This document shows positions 50,143 to 58,643 of a stretch of 64,000 nucleotides of DNA, in pieces. The notes under the pieces are model-generated. The model was not told the DNA's origin and searched no databases. It was given only the letters and a program-made list of their open reading frames with translations. The position numbers and the translations under genes were made by a program. Source of the stretch: Microvirga antarctica (GTDB taxonomy: Bacteria > Pseudomonadota > Alphaproteobacteria > Rhizobiales > Beijerinckiaceae); contig NZ_JAGEMM010000001.1 in the NCBI RefSeq assembly GCF_017921815.1, positions 620,001-684,000 of the forward strand. The letters are read 5' to 3'. Every line of letters starts with the position of its first letter. Within the stretch, counting starts at the first letter, position 1.

Positions 50143-50360
50143 GCCGTCGCTGGGCCGGCTACTCGAATAGGTTAGCTTTGATGACATGAGGCCCGGCACG
50201 CTTCTTCAGTCCAGCAGTGAGCCCGCAAAACTGCCGGGTATGTATGCACTATAAATGACTTAAAAAGTGGGCCTTAACCCATAGCCGACAAAATATGTAA
50301 TCTGTGCAAATCTCATTACGGCTACGTGATGATCTGATTTGTTGATTTTATCAATGAAAA

Positions 50361-50434
50361 TGGAGCGGGTGAAGGGAATCGAACCCTCGTATTCAGCTTG
50401 GAAGGCTGCTGCTCTACCATTGAGCTACACCCGC
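50361..50434 (-). tRNA. tRNA-Gly (anticodon UCC)
   Basis: Minus strand 74 bases: acceptor GCGGGTG/CACCCGC, anticodon loop CTTCCAA with TCC, T arm GGTTCGATTCC, encoded CCA. It follows tRNA-Tyr by 16 bases and is probably cotranscribed. Confidence 0.97.
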
Positions 50435-50450
50435 GTCACTGGAGGTGAGG

Positions 50451-50535
50451 TGGTGGGGGAAGTAGGACTCGAACCTACGAAGGCGTAGCCAGCGGATTTA
50501 CAGTCCGCCCCCTTTGCCGCTCGGGACATTCCCCC
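50451..50535 (-). tRNA. tRNA-Tyr (anticodon GUA)
   Basis: Minus strand 85 bases with the long variable arm expected of tRNA-Tyr. Acceptor GGGGGAA/TTCCCCC, anticodon loop CTGTAAA with GTA, T arm GGTTCGAGTCC, encoded CCA. Confidence 0.97.
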
Positions 50536-50584
50536 ATGAACCCAACCGCAACGCAACGCGCTTCAGGCCGTTTCAGTGGGCGTT

Positions 50585-50613
50585 CTTATCGTTGGCGGGA
50601 TTGCCGGTGTCAA
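50585..50613 (-). promoter_or_regulatory. Candidate promoter for tRNA-Tyr-tRNA-Gly
   Basis: Minus strand TTGACA (plus 50608-50613), 17 bases, GATAAG (plus 50585-50590), about 50 bases ahead of tRNA-Tyr. Confidence 0.55.
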
Positions 50614-50699
50614 CACCAAACCGTGACGAAAAGACAGCCGGTCGTGAACGCGCAAGAGCTGTGCTATGGCGTCCCCACAGCCACACGAGAACAAGCATC

Positions 50700-51515
50700 A
50701 TGAGCGACCGTCCCTTCTCTCCGCGCAAGCCGAAATTCCAGCGTTCCTCGGGACGGCCCGGTCGCCGCGAGGGGCAGCCGCGGCGGGTGTTCGGCGATCC
50801 GGATGTCATCGTGCTCTACGGCTGGCATCCGGTGGTCGAGGCGCTGCGGAACGGCAAGCGCGCCTTTCGCCGCCTGCTGGCGACCGAGAATTCGGCCCGC
50901 CGGCTCGAAGAGGAGCTGGGAAGCCCCCTGCCGCTCGAGCCGGAAATCGTAAGGCCGGACGAGATCAACCGGCTGGTCGAGCCCGACGCCGTCCATCAGG
51001 GGCTCTATCTGGAAGCCGACCCCCTGCCCTCGCCCACGCCGGCGACGCTGAGCGGCGAGCGCGTGGTGCTGGCGCTCGACCAGATCACCGACCCGCACAA
51101 TGTGGGGGCCATCGTGCGGACGGCGGCGGCCTTCGGCGTGGAGGCCATCATCACCACGGCCCGCCATTCGCCTGCAGCCACCGGCGTTCTGGCGAAATCC
51201 GCCTCCGGCGGGCTCGAACACGTGCCGTTCATGATCGTCGGCAACCTCGCCGACACCCTCATCGCCCTCGGCAAGGAGGGGTTTCAGCGAATCGGCCTCG
51301 ATTCGTCGGGAGACGTCGCGCTCGACGAAATCCCCCTCCAGCAGCCCGTCGTGCTGGTACTGGGCTCGGAAGGAAAGGGACTGCGCCAGCGGACACGCGA
51401 TTGCTGCGACGCGATCGGCCGCCTCGATATGCCCGGTGCCATCAAGAGCCTGAACGTCTCGAATGCGGCAGCGATTTCGCTGTTTGCTGTGACCAAGGCT
51501 CTGGCGGCCAAGTAG
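50700..51515 (+). CDS. rlmB: 23S rRNA 2'-O-methyltransferase, TrmH/SpoU family (RlmB-like)
   Basis: A 271-residue SpoU methyltransferase. A basic tail of about 35 residues is followed by the substrate-binding domain (VLYGWHPVVEALRNGKRAFRRLLA) and the knotted SAM-binding domain with the three motifs: DPHNVGAIVRTAAAFG, LVLGSEGKGLR and SLNVSNAAAISLFAV. Closest in pattern to RlmB, which methylates G2251 of 23S rRNA. The start at 50700 gives the normal length. It diverges from the tRNA genes. Confidence 0.85.
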   Translation: MSDRPFSPRKPKFQRSSGRPGRREGQPRRVFGDPDVIVLYGWHPVVEALRNGKRAFRRLLATENSARRLEEELGSPLPLEPEIVRPDEINRLVEPDAVHQGLYLEADPLPSPTPATLSGERVVLALDQITDPHNVGAIVRTAAAFGVEAIITTARHSPAATGVLAKSASGGLEHVPFMIVGNLADTLIALGKEGFQRIGLDSSGDVALDEIPLQQPVVLVLGSEGKGLRQRTRDCCDAIGRLDMPGAIKSLNVSNAAAISLFAVTKALAAK

Positions 51516-51759
51516 CCGGCGCGGAGCAATATGCCACAACTCATTGAATTGACTGTGTAATATCGACTTTTCGAGCGCGTGTTAGACGGAAGTCGAAACT
51601 ACCAATTGAGAATTGAAGAAAGGCCAGTCCTCGATAGCGTTTCCAACAAGGGATTCCCGTCTGTCCGGCGACAGCGGGGAGACTTCGGCCAAGGCGATCA
51701 AAGCGCCTGACGCAAGAACCCGACACACGGGCATCACCGAATTCTTGGAAGGAAACGCA

Positions 51760-53436
51760 ATGGCAACAGCTACCGCCTCACGCCGGCCGGACGAAAAGGC
51801 CCGTCCGATGACGAAGGAAGAGAGGAAGGTGATTATCGCCTCCTCGGCCGGTACCGTCTTCGAATGGTACGATTTCTATCTGGCCGGCTCGCTGGCCGTG
51901 AACATCAGCCAGAACTTCGTCCCTGGCACGAACGACACGGCGAAATTTATCTTCGTGCTGTTCGGCTTCGCGGCGGGCTTCGCGGTCCGGCCCTTCGGCG
52001 CCTTGTTCTTCGGGCGTCTGGGCGACCTGATCGGCCGCAAATACACCTTCCTTGTCACCATGACGCTCATGGGCCTTGCGACCTTCGTGGTTGGCCTCCT
52101 GCCCGGCTACCAGACGATCGGGTACGCGGCGCCGACCATCTTCATCATCTGTCGATTGCTGCAAGGCCTGGCCCTCGGCGGCGAATATGGCGGGGCTGCC
52201 ACCTATGTGGCCGAGCATTCGCCACAGGGCCGGCGCGGGTTTTACACCTCGTGGATCCAGACCACGGCAACCGTGGGCCTGTTCCTCTCGCTGATCGTCA
52301 TTCTCGGTCTGCGTCTGAGCATGTCGGCTGAGGATTTCGCCGCCTGGGGCTGGCGCGTTCCGTTCCTGCTCTCGATCATTCTCCTCGGCTTCTCCATCTG
52401 GATCCGCCTACAGCTCAGCGAGTCGCCGGCCTTCGTGAAGATGAAGGAAGAGGGAACCCGCTCGAAGGCGCCGCTCACCGAGGCTTTCGGCCGCTGGGAC
52501 AACGCCAAGATCGCCCTAATCGCCCTGTTCGGCGGCACCGCCGGCCAAGCCGTGGTCTGGTATACGGGGCAATTCTACGCCCTGTTCTTCCTGACCCAAA
52601 CCCTGAAAGTGGACGGGACGACCGCCAACCTGCTGATCGCCTTCGGGCTTCTGCTCGGGACACCGTTCTTCATCCTCTTCGGCTGGATGTCGGACAAGAT
52701 CGGCCGCAAGAAGATCCTTCTCGCCGGCTGCCTGATCGCCGCCGTCACCTACTTCCCGCTGTTCAAGATGATCGCCCAGGAGGCTAATCCGAAGCTCATC
52801 GCGGCAACCGAGCAGGTGAAGGTCGACCTCATCGCCGACCCTGCCACCTGTGGGGCCCTGTTCGACCCCGTCGGCGTGCGCACCTTCACGCGGCCCTGCG
52901 ACGTGGCGCGCCGCAGCCTCGCCAACAGCTCGATCCACTACAACCTGACGTCAGGACCGGTGGGCTCGCCGCTGGTGGCCAAGGTCAACGGCACGGATGT
53001 GTCCACGACCGACGGCACCGGCGCTGCCATCGTGGCGGCGGCACAAGCGGCCGGCTACCCGAAGGCGGGCGATCCGACGATCGTCAACAAGCCCTCGGTC
53101 GGCGGTGTCCTGACGGACGGACGCTCGCTGAAACTGATCGGCCTCCTCTTCGTCCTCGTTCTCTTCGTGACGATGGTGTACGGGCCGATCGCGGCACTGC
53201 TGGTGGAGATGTTCCCGACCCGCATCCGCTACACGGGCATGTCGCTGCCCTACCACATCGGCAACGGCTGGTTCGGCGGCTTCCTGCCCCCGACGGCCTT
53301 CGCCATCGTGGCCGCGAGCGGCAACATCTTCGCCGGACTCTGGTACCCGATCATCGTCGCGCTGATGACCTTCGTGATCGGCCTCCTGTTCCTGCCGGAG
53401 ACCAAGGATCGGGATATCTTCACCTACAAGGAGTAG
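51760..53436 (+). CDS. MFS transporter of the metabolite:H+ symporter (MHS) family
   Basis: A 558-residue inner-membrane symporter with twelve hydrophobic segments. MHS marks: SSAGTVFEWYDFYLAGSLA in TM1, the GRLGDLIGRKY loop 2-3 motif, CRLLQGLALGGEYGGAATYVAEH in TM4-5, and FPTRIRYTGMSLPYHIGNGWFGG late. Between TM8 and TM9 there is an insert of about 110 residues with two cysteines, seen in the longer MHS members. ShiA/ProP-type substrates such as organic acids or betaines are likely; the true one is unknown. GGAAGGA precedes the start, and a strong terminator follows. Confidence 0.9.
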   Translation: MATATASRRPDEKARPMTKEERKVIIASSAGTVFEWYDFYLAGSLAVNISQNFVPGTNDTAKFIFVLFGFAAGFAVRPFGALFFGRLGDLIGRKYTFLVTMTLMGLATFVVGLLPGYQTIGYAAPTIFIICRLLQGLALGGEYGGAATYVAEHSPQGRRGFYTSWIQTTATVGLFLSLIVILGLRLSMSAEDFAAWGWRVPFLLSIILLGFSIWIRLQLSESPAFVKMKEEGTRSKAPLTEAFGRWDNAKIALIALFGGTAGQAVVWYTGQFYALFFLTQTLKVDGTTANLLIAFGLLLGTPFFILFGWMSDKIGRKKILLAGCLIAAVTYFPLFKMIAQEANPKLIAATEQVKVDLIADPATCGALFDPVGVRTFTRPCDVARRSLANSSIHYNLTSGPVGSPLVAKVNGTDVSTTDGTGAAIVAAAQAAGYPKAGDPTIVNKPSVGGVLTDGRSLKLIGLLFVLVLFVTMVYGPIAALLVEMFPTRIRYTGMSLPYHIGNGWFGGFLPPTAFAIVAASGNIFAGLWYPIIVALMTFVIGLLFLPETKDRDIFTYKE

Positions 53437-53480
53437 CCTTATCGGCACCTCCAAGGGCAGAACCGATAGCCCTCACACTG

Positions 53481-53509
53481 AAAAGCCCCGCTTCGGCGGG
53501 GCTTTTTTT
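53481..53509 (+). terminator. Intrinsic terminator after the MHS transporter
   Basis: AAAGCCCCGC, TTCG loop, GCGGGGCTTT, then a T-run. It lies 45 bases past the stop codon and, being symmetrical with an A-run before it, may also stop the opposing small secreted-protein gene. Confidence 0.92.
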
Positions 53510-53558
53510 CGTATGGCGCGCCTGACCCGGCGGCCAAGTCGCGGGAGGCAGCCTCATC

Positions 53559-53861
53559 CTAGTAGCAGGTGGTGACCCGTCGAACGATCCAGCCCTCGCC
53601 CTCGACGAACAGGCGCTTGCGGGATTGGCCGCAACTCTTCCCGTCATCGACCGCTGCGGGAACGGACGCAGGGGTCTCCTGCACGGCCATCTGAGTCGAC
53701 GGAACGGGCCGGCCGGGCTCGGCACGGCCACTTCCCCCATGAGCTGCCTGTGCGGCGACCGACCCAAGGATCAGGACGGCGGTCGCGGCAAGGGTCGAGG
53801 ACAGCGCCCAGAGGTGCAATCGGGCACGGACGGCTCGTGGCGGGAAGGCAAGGCGCGGCAT
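53559..53861 (-). CDS. Small exported protein with a conserved Cys-rich tail
   Basis: A 100-residue protein starting at the ATG at 53861. A basic head and hydrophobic segment (about 18-38) ending in VAAQAAHG form a signal peptide. A Pro/Ala-rich linker follows, and the last 25 residues (CGQSRKRLFVEGEGWIVRRV then TTCY) form the only ordered-looking part with two cysteines that could pair in the periplasm. I have seen this tail in other Rhizobiales but know no function. Confidence 0.6.
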   Translation of the reverse strand: MPRLAFPPRAVRARLHLWALSSTLAATAVLILGSVAAQAAHGGSGRAEPGRPVPSTQMAVQETPASVPAAVDDGKSCGQSRKRLFVEGEGWIVRRVTTCY

Positions 53862-54001
53862 GGGGATCAGGCTCCGGGAATTCGGTCCCGGGACAATGTC
53901 ATTGCGGCGGGATGGTTGCAGTGCCTCACCGCACATTTCCCCTCGGCTCCGACCTTGCATCGCTCACCGCCCGCTGCTACCTCAGCAGCCGATGGCGAGA
54001 T

Positions 54002-54077
54002 GCCGGTTTAGCTCAGTTGGTAGAGCAACCGCCTTGTAAGCGGTAGGTCGCGAGTTCGAGTCCCGCAACCGGCACCA
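54002..54077 (+). tRNA. tRNA-Thr (anticodon UGU)
   Basis: Plus strand 76 bases: acceptor GCCGGTT/AACCGGC, D arm TAGCTCAGTTGGTAGAGCA, anticodon loop CTTGTAA with TGT, T arm GAGTTCGAGTCC, encoded CCA. Confidence 0.97.
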
Positions 54078-54386
54078 TCCTGTTCACCCTTCGATGCGGC
54101 CCCTGCGCGTGCATGGAGACCCGGGCCGCATGGGCATCGGGCTCGCCGCACTTCGTGGGCCGCTCATCCTCTTTCTCCCAGTTTGGCCAGTGCCGTCCTG
54201 CTCCTTTCTCGGCGCTTCCCCAGGCAGTCGACGCTCGACCCGCTCTTGCGACCCGGTGAGACAGCTCCCGAAGGGGAATAGCGCGGGAGGCCGAGGACAG
54301 CATAGGATGCGGCGGGGCGCCGTGCCTGGTCGCAATGCGGAAGAGCGGAACGGCGAGCCTGCTGGCCGGACTCAGGGGCATGTGCG
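54078..54386. other. Gap between tRNA-Thr and the cyclase gene
   Basis: About 310 bases without a gene or a clear promoter. Overlapping open frames on both strands lack ribosome binding sites. Confidence 0.45.
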
Positions 54387-56153
54387 ATGGAAGGCCGGCA
54401 TCTGCCAACTCACAGCCTCTTCCAGAAGTATTTCCTGGTGCTGTTCCTGGCCGTGGTCGTGCCTCTGGCGGTCAACGGCGTCAGCGAAGCGTGGCTCGGT
54501 TATCGCGACCAGCGAGCAAGGCTTGGCGAGTTGCTGGGCGTCGAGGCGGAATCGGCGGCCGGACGGATTGAGAGCTTCACCGCGGAGATCGCCAACCAGC
54601 TCGGCTGGTTGGCGCAACTCCCATGGACAGAGGAACCCGATGAGCGGCGACGGGTCGATGCGCTGCGCCTCTTGCGGCAATCCCCGGCGATCGTCAGCCT
54701 GACCCTGGTGGATGGATCCGGGAGAGAGCGCATTTACGTCTCGCGAATCGGGCTCAACCGCACCGAGAGCGGCATCGACCGCTCTGCCGATCCCGCGGTG
54801 GCCGGGGCGCGCTCTGCCCGGATCTGGTACGGCGAGGTCAGCTATTTTCGCGGCTCGGAGCCTTATGTCACCGTGGCCATCTCGGGAAATCGCCCGTCCA
54901 TCGGTGTGATGGTGGCCGAGGTCAACCTCAAGCTGATCTGGGACGTGATCTCCGCCATCAAGGTCGGGGAGACAGGCCACGCCTTTGTGGTCGACGACGC
55001 GGACCGGCTTGTCGCCCATCCCGACATCAGCCTCGTCCTGCGCGGCGCCGATGAGACCACGCTTGCGCCCTTTCGGGCGATCCGGGACGATGTTCGCCGG
55101 GCAGGAAAGGGGCTCGCCACGACGCATGACGCAAAGGGCACTGCGATCGCCGCCGCCGCCGCCGCGGTCGCCAGTCCGGAATGGACGGTCATCGTCACGC
55201 AGCCGCTCTCGGAAGCTTTCGCACCGATCTATCAGGCCCTTTGGCGGACGGGCGCGCTGCTTCTCGCCAGCGGCGCCTTTGCAGGGGTGCTGGCCTATGC
55301 GCTCGCGCGCCGCATGACCGAACCGATCCGCCGCCTTGAGGAAGGGACCGAGCGCATCGGCGCCGGCCAGTTCGATTACCGCATCGATATCAAGACGGGC
55401 GACGAGCTCCAGCGTCTGGCGGACAGTTTCAACGCGATGGCTGCCGAACTGGCGGTGTCGCAGGAACGGCAGGAACGTATCGCCAAACTCAAGAGGTTCC
55501 TCGCTCCGCAGGTGGCCGAACTCGTGGACCGCAAGGGCGATGACGGGGTGCTCGAAGGCCGGCGCAGCGAGGTCGTGGCCGTATTCTCCGACCTGCGCGG
55601 CTTTACGGCGTTCTCGGTCCGAGCGACGCCCGAGGAAGTGATGAACGTTCTCTCGGCGTATTACGAAGCCCTCGGTCAGATCATCACCGCCTATGCGGCG
55701 ACCCTCACGAGCTTCTCCGGCGACGGTCTGATGGTTCTCGTCAATGCTCCTGTTCCCGTCGAGGACCCTGCTCGGGTGGCGGTGGATATGGCGGTGGAGA
55801 TGCAGCAGAGCGTCCAGTCTCTGATCCTCGGCTGGAGAGACCAAGGGCACCGCATCGGATTCGGGGTCGGGCTCGCCCTTGGACCCGCCACCGTCGGGCG
55901 CATCGGATACGAGGATCGGTTCGACTATACGGCCATCGGCAGCGTGGTGAACCTCGCGGCCCGGCTGTGCGCCTCGGCGGCGGACCGGGAGATCCTGATG
56001 GATGCAGAAGTCGCCAAGGCGGTCGGCGAGACGCGCGCCATCACGCCTCTCGGGTCACTCGCCATCAAGGGCTACGACGAGGAATTGCCGGTGTTCGGCA
56101 TTCGGGTCGACGCTCAAAGCGGCTCTGCTGGATGGCCCGAGCAACCTGGCTGA
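54387..56153 (+). CDS. Membrane-bound class III adenylate/guanylate cyclase with Cache and HAMP domains
   Basis: A 588-residue sensor cyclase. A short cytoplasmic head, TM1 (about 15-32), an extracytoplasmic double-Cache-like sensor (about 40-280, with VGETGHAFVVDDADRLVAHPD), TM2 (288-308), HAMP (309-360) and a class III catalytic domain (about 390-575). Metal-binding aspartates are Asp402 (SDLRGFT) and Asp446 (FSGDG); Asp513 (RFDYTAIG), Asn522 and Arg526 fit adenine recognition and the transition state. All catalytic residues seem intact, so it should make cAMP on sensing an unknown ligand. It stands alone. Confidence 0.88.
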   Translation: MEGRHLPTHSLFQKYFLVLFLAVVVPLAVNGVSEAWLGYRDQRARLGELLGVEAESAAGRIESFTAEIANQLGWLAQLPWTEEPDERRRVDALRLLRQSPAIVSLTLVDGSGRERIYVSRIGLNRTESGIDRSADPAVAGARSARIWYGEVSYFRGSEPYVTVAISGNRPSIGVMVAEVNLKLIWDVISAIKVGETGHAFVVDDADRLVAHPDISLVLRGADETTLAPFRAIRDDVRRAGKGLATTHDAKGTAIAAAAAAVASPEWTVIVTQPLSEAFAPIYQALWRTGALLLASGAFAGVLAYALARRMTEPIRRLEEGTERIGAGQFDYRIDIKTGDELQRLADSFNAMAAELAVSQERQERIAKLKRFLAPQVAELVDRKGDDGVLEGRRSEVVAVFSDLRGFTAFSVRATPEEVMNVLSAYYEALGQIITAYAATLTSFSGDGLMVLVNAPVPVEDPARVAVDMAVEMQQSVQSLILGWRDQGHRIGFGVGLALGPATVGRIGYEDRFDYTAIGSVVNLAARLCASAADREILMDAEVAKAVGETRAITPLGSLAIKGYDEELPVFGIRVDAQSGSAGWPEQPG

Positions 56154-56333
56154 GAGAGCATGCCGCGGCTCGCGCCTGTGTGCTCCGAATGTGTGTGACA
56201 ATGCCGTGTGAAACAACTCCGGCCCATCGATCTCGCAAGCGCGCAGCGGCAAACCGGTTTCGCGCTGCGACCGTTCCGGTTATGATGCGACCACATCGTC
56301 GGTAGAGCACAAGAATGCCCAGGTGACGCAGCG

Positions 56334-57365
56334 ATGGCAGCCGACCCGAGCCCATCTCGCGATACCACGCCTCTCGCCTCAAACCTGCGGCGACGGGAGG
56401 TCTTGGCGCTGGTCGGATATGCTCTGGCCGCGCCGCAGGCATCCCTGGCCCAGACGCGAGCGAGACCGGTCATCGGCTATCTCGGACCGGAGTCGCCGCT
56501 GCCCTTTGCGAGCCGGCTGAAGGCCTTTCGCGAAGGGCTTGCCGAGAGCGGTTACGTTGAGGGTCGCAACGTCGAGATCGCGTATCGCTGGGCGGAGGGA
56601 CGGTACAATCGGCTCCCCACCCTTGCGGCCGAGCTGGCCAGCCAGAATGTCGACGTCATCGCGGCTCCTGGCGGCGCCCCCGTCGCGCTGGCCGCAAAGT
56701 CAGCCACCGTGACAATCCCGATCGTGTTCGAGATGGGAGGAGATCCAGTCGCCCTTGGAGTCGTCGACAGCCTCTCGCACTCGCGAAGCAATCTGACAGG
56801 GATATCGAGTCTGAGCGTCGAGGTTTCGGGCAAGAGACTGGAGTTCGTGCACGAATTGCTGCCGAACGCCGCTGCTTTCGCGGTGATCGTCAATCCCACC
56901 AGCCCTACGGTGTCATCGCAGTTGCGGGACCTCAGCACCGCCGCGAACGCCCTCGGAGTCCGGCTGCACGTCTTGAACGCCAGCACGGAGGCTGACTTCG
57001 ACACTGCGTTCGCAGCGCTGCCGCATTTGGAGGCAGGAGGCATCGTGTTCACCTCGGATCCCTACTTCGCCAATCGGAGTCAGCAGTTGGCCGCACTGAC
57101 AGAGCGCCACTCCGTCCCGGCGATCACACAATCGCGCGATTTTCCCATGGCCGGCGGATTGATGAGCTACGGAGGCGATTTTACGCAATCGCACCGCCGC
57201 GCGGGCCTTTATGTCGGCCGTATCCTCAACGGCGAGAAGGCATCCGATCTGCCGGTCCAGCTTGTGACGAAAGTGGAACTGTTCATCAACCTGAAAACGG
57301 CCGGATCGCTTGGCGTCACCGTCCCGCCCGCACTGATGAGCAGTGCCGACATGGTGATTGAGTAG
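56334..57365 (+). CDS. ABC transporter substrate-binding protein (ABC_sub_bind family)
   Basis: A 343-residue solute-binding protein. The N terminus has a twin-arginine-like RRREVLALVGYALAAPQASLA export signal, which is common in this family. The mature part shows the two-lobe pattern: IGYLGPESPLPFASRLKAFREGLAESGYVEGRNVEI, IPIVFEMGGDPVALGVVDSL, and the C lobe with YGGDFTQSHRRAGLYVGRILNGEKASDLPVQ. No permease or ATPase gene is adjacent, so it is an orphan. Ligand unknown; relatives are numerous in soil Rhizobiales. Confidence 0.85.
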   Translation: MAADPSPSRDTTPLASNLRRREVLALVGYALAAPQASLAQTRARPVIGYLGPESPLPFASRLKAFREGLAESGYVEGRNVEIAYRWAEGRYNRLPTLAAELASQNVDVIAAPGGAPVALAAKSATVTIPIVFEMGGDPVALGVVDSLSHSRSNLTGISSLSVEVSGKRLEFVHELLPNAAAFAVIVNPTSPTVSSQLRDLSTAANALGVRLHVLNASTEADFDTAFAALPHLEAGGIVFTSDPYFANRSQQLAALTERHSVPAITQSRDFPMAGGLMSYGGDFTQSHRRAGLYVGRILNGEKASDLPVQLVTKVELFINLKTAGSLGVTVPPALMSSADMVIE

Positions 57366-57450
57366 CCTTCTCCCACGCTCTTGCCGATGCGGTTAGGCGA
57401 CCGACGCAGACGCAGGCGACGGACCTGCACGGACAAGACCCTGGCGACAC

Positions 57451-58149
57451 TCAGCGCTGTGCCCCGGACGGCTTCAGACCGAGTTCGGCAAGAACGCCGT
57501 CCGTCGACTCCACCCGACCGAAGAGACGCGCGAAGTTCCTCATGGCAAAGCTATGGAGGTCCGCATGGGTGCTCCCGCACGCATCTTCGACCAGCGTTAC
57601 GGCATATCCCCGGTCTGCTGCTTCGCGCCCGGTCGTGTCGACACACATGTTGCTCGAAACGCCTGTCAGATACAGTTGATCCGCGCCAATCGCCCGCAGG
57701 ACGCTGTCGATGCTGCTCGATGCGAAGGCGCCGTTTGACGTCTTCGTGACAATGCTTTCGCCAGGCAGAGGCTGCACGGCGGGCAGGATCTCATGTTCAG
57801 GGCTGCCCCAGAAATTCTCCATCTCACGGAACAGACCCCGCATGTGGGGTGGTGCGTCCGAGGCATCACGGTGCTGCGCGCCGATCTTCACGAAAACAAT
57901 GCGACCCTGGGCCGCGCGAAATGCCTGAAGCAGACGCTGCGTATTCGGCACGACCGACGTCTCGATCCGCTCAAATCGATAGCTATAGGCCTCAGCGCCC
58001 TGGGCCGTGCCCAAGACGCGACGACCAAGCGCACCGGTTCGCGACGCGCTTGCGCTTTGAAGATCGATAATCACAAGCGCAGCGCGTTCGAAGACCGGCG
58101 TCGGCGTATTCATGAATGCCCGAATATAATCGGCGGGTTCTGCTGTCAT
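57451..58149 (-). CDS. Cysteine hydrolase, isochorismatase-like family
   Basis: A 232-residue hydrolase of the isochorismatase/N-carbamoylsarcosine-amidase fold. The triad is Asp29 (VIIDLQ), Lys136 (TKTSNGAF) and Cys169 (SSNMCVDTT), with a cis-peptide-type motif before the Cys. Such enzymes hydrolyse amides, ureides or related C-N bonds. The start at 58149 has AAGGAA upstream. Last gene of the catabolic operon, 94 bases after the DUF4387 gene. Substrate unknown. Confidence 0.85.
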   Translation of the reverse strand: MTAEPADYIRAFMNTPTPVFERAALVIIDLQSASASRTGALGRRVLGTAQGAEAYSYRFERIETSVVPNTQRLLQAFRAAQGRIVFVKIGAQHRDASDAPPHMRGLFREMENFWGSPEHEILPAVQPLPGESIVTKTSNGAFASSSIDSVLRAIGADQLYLTGVSSNMCVDTTGREAADRGYAVTLVEDACGSTHADLHSFAMRNFARLFGRVESTDGVLAELGLKPSGAQR

Positions 58150-58243
58150 GGCGCGTTCCTTGATGAGATTGTTTCGACTGTGACCGGGACGCCCCGTTAG
58201 GAAGGATTCCCGGTCTTGACGCGTGAAGGCTTGCACGAGCGGC

Positions 58244-58546
58244 TCACAGCTCGACGCCCAGAAGAGGCCGGTGCTGCTGGGCGCCATAAACGTCCGAGTC
58301 ACCGGGAGAGCCCGCAACGAGTGGTCTATCGATCACCACCTTGACGGCGAAGGCTGCAGGGAACGGGATGATTGTCACGGCCGCCGAAGACACACGGTAA
58401 AGGGCCGCCACCGACTCGACGGTCAGTGCTGACGAACGGCTTGCCATCACAAACGAGTCCTCATCAGCGAACATGATGTCAATTGTCACGCAGAGGGGGC
58501 CTGCATTCTTGCTGCGCACGACTTTTGCAAGGTCGATGAGCTTCAT
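58244..58546 (-). CDS. DUF4387 family protein
   Basis: A 100-residue protein. LAKVVRSKNAGPLCVTIDIMF near the start, SVAALYRVSSAAV in the middle and SPGDSDVYGAQQHRPLL at the end are the hallmarks of DUF4387. The family usually accompanies an AtuA-type (DUF1446) acyl-CoA or terpene-pathway protein, often as adjacent gene or as its C-terminal extension. No such partner is in the window. Probably cytoplasmic; no activity established. Confidence 0.8.
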   Translation of the reverse strand: MKLIDLAKVVRSKNAGPLCVTIDIMFADEDSFVMASRSSALTVESVAALYRVSSAAVTIIPFPAAFAVKVVIDRPLVAGSPGDSDVYGAQQHRPLLGVEL

Positions 58547-58643
58547 TGGATTCCCGCAGAGCGATCTAACTTCAGGCGTTCTTCCCGGTCGATACGCGCC
58601 CGCGATGGCCGGCGAATCCGACCAGCCTTACCCATGACAGGAA

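Noticed and set aside
50335-50360. Attachment site or terminator after tRNA-Gly (TTGAT, 3 bases, ATCAA)
   Set aside because: The stem is only 5 bp and AT-rich, has no T-run, and no second copy of the tRNA end was found.
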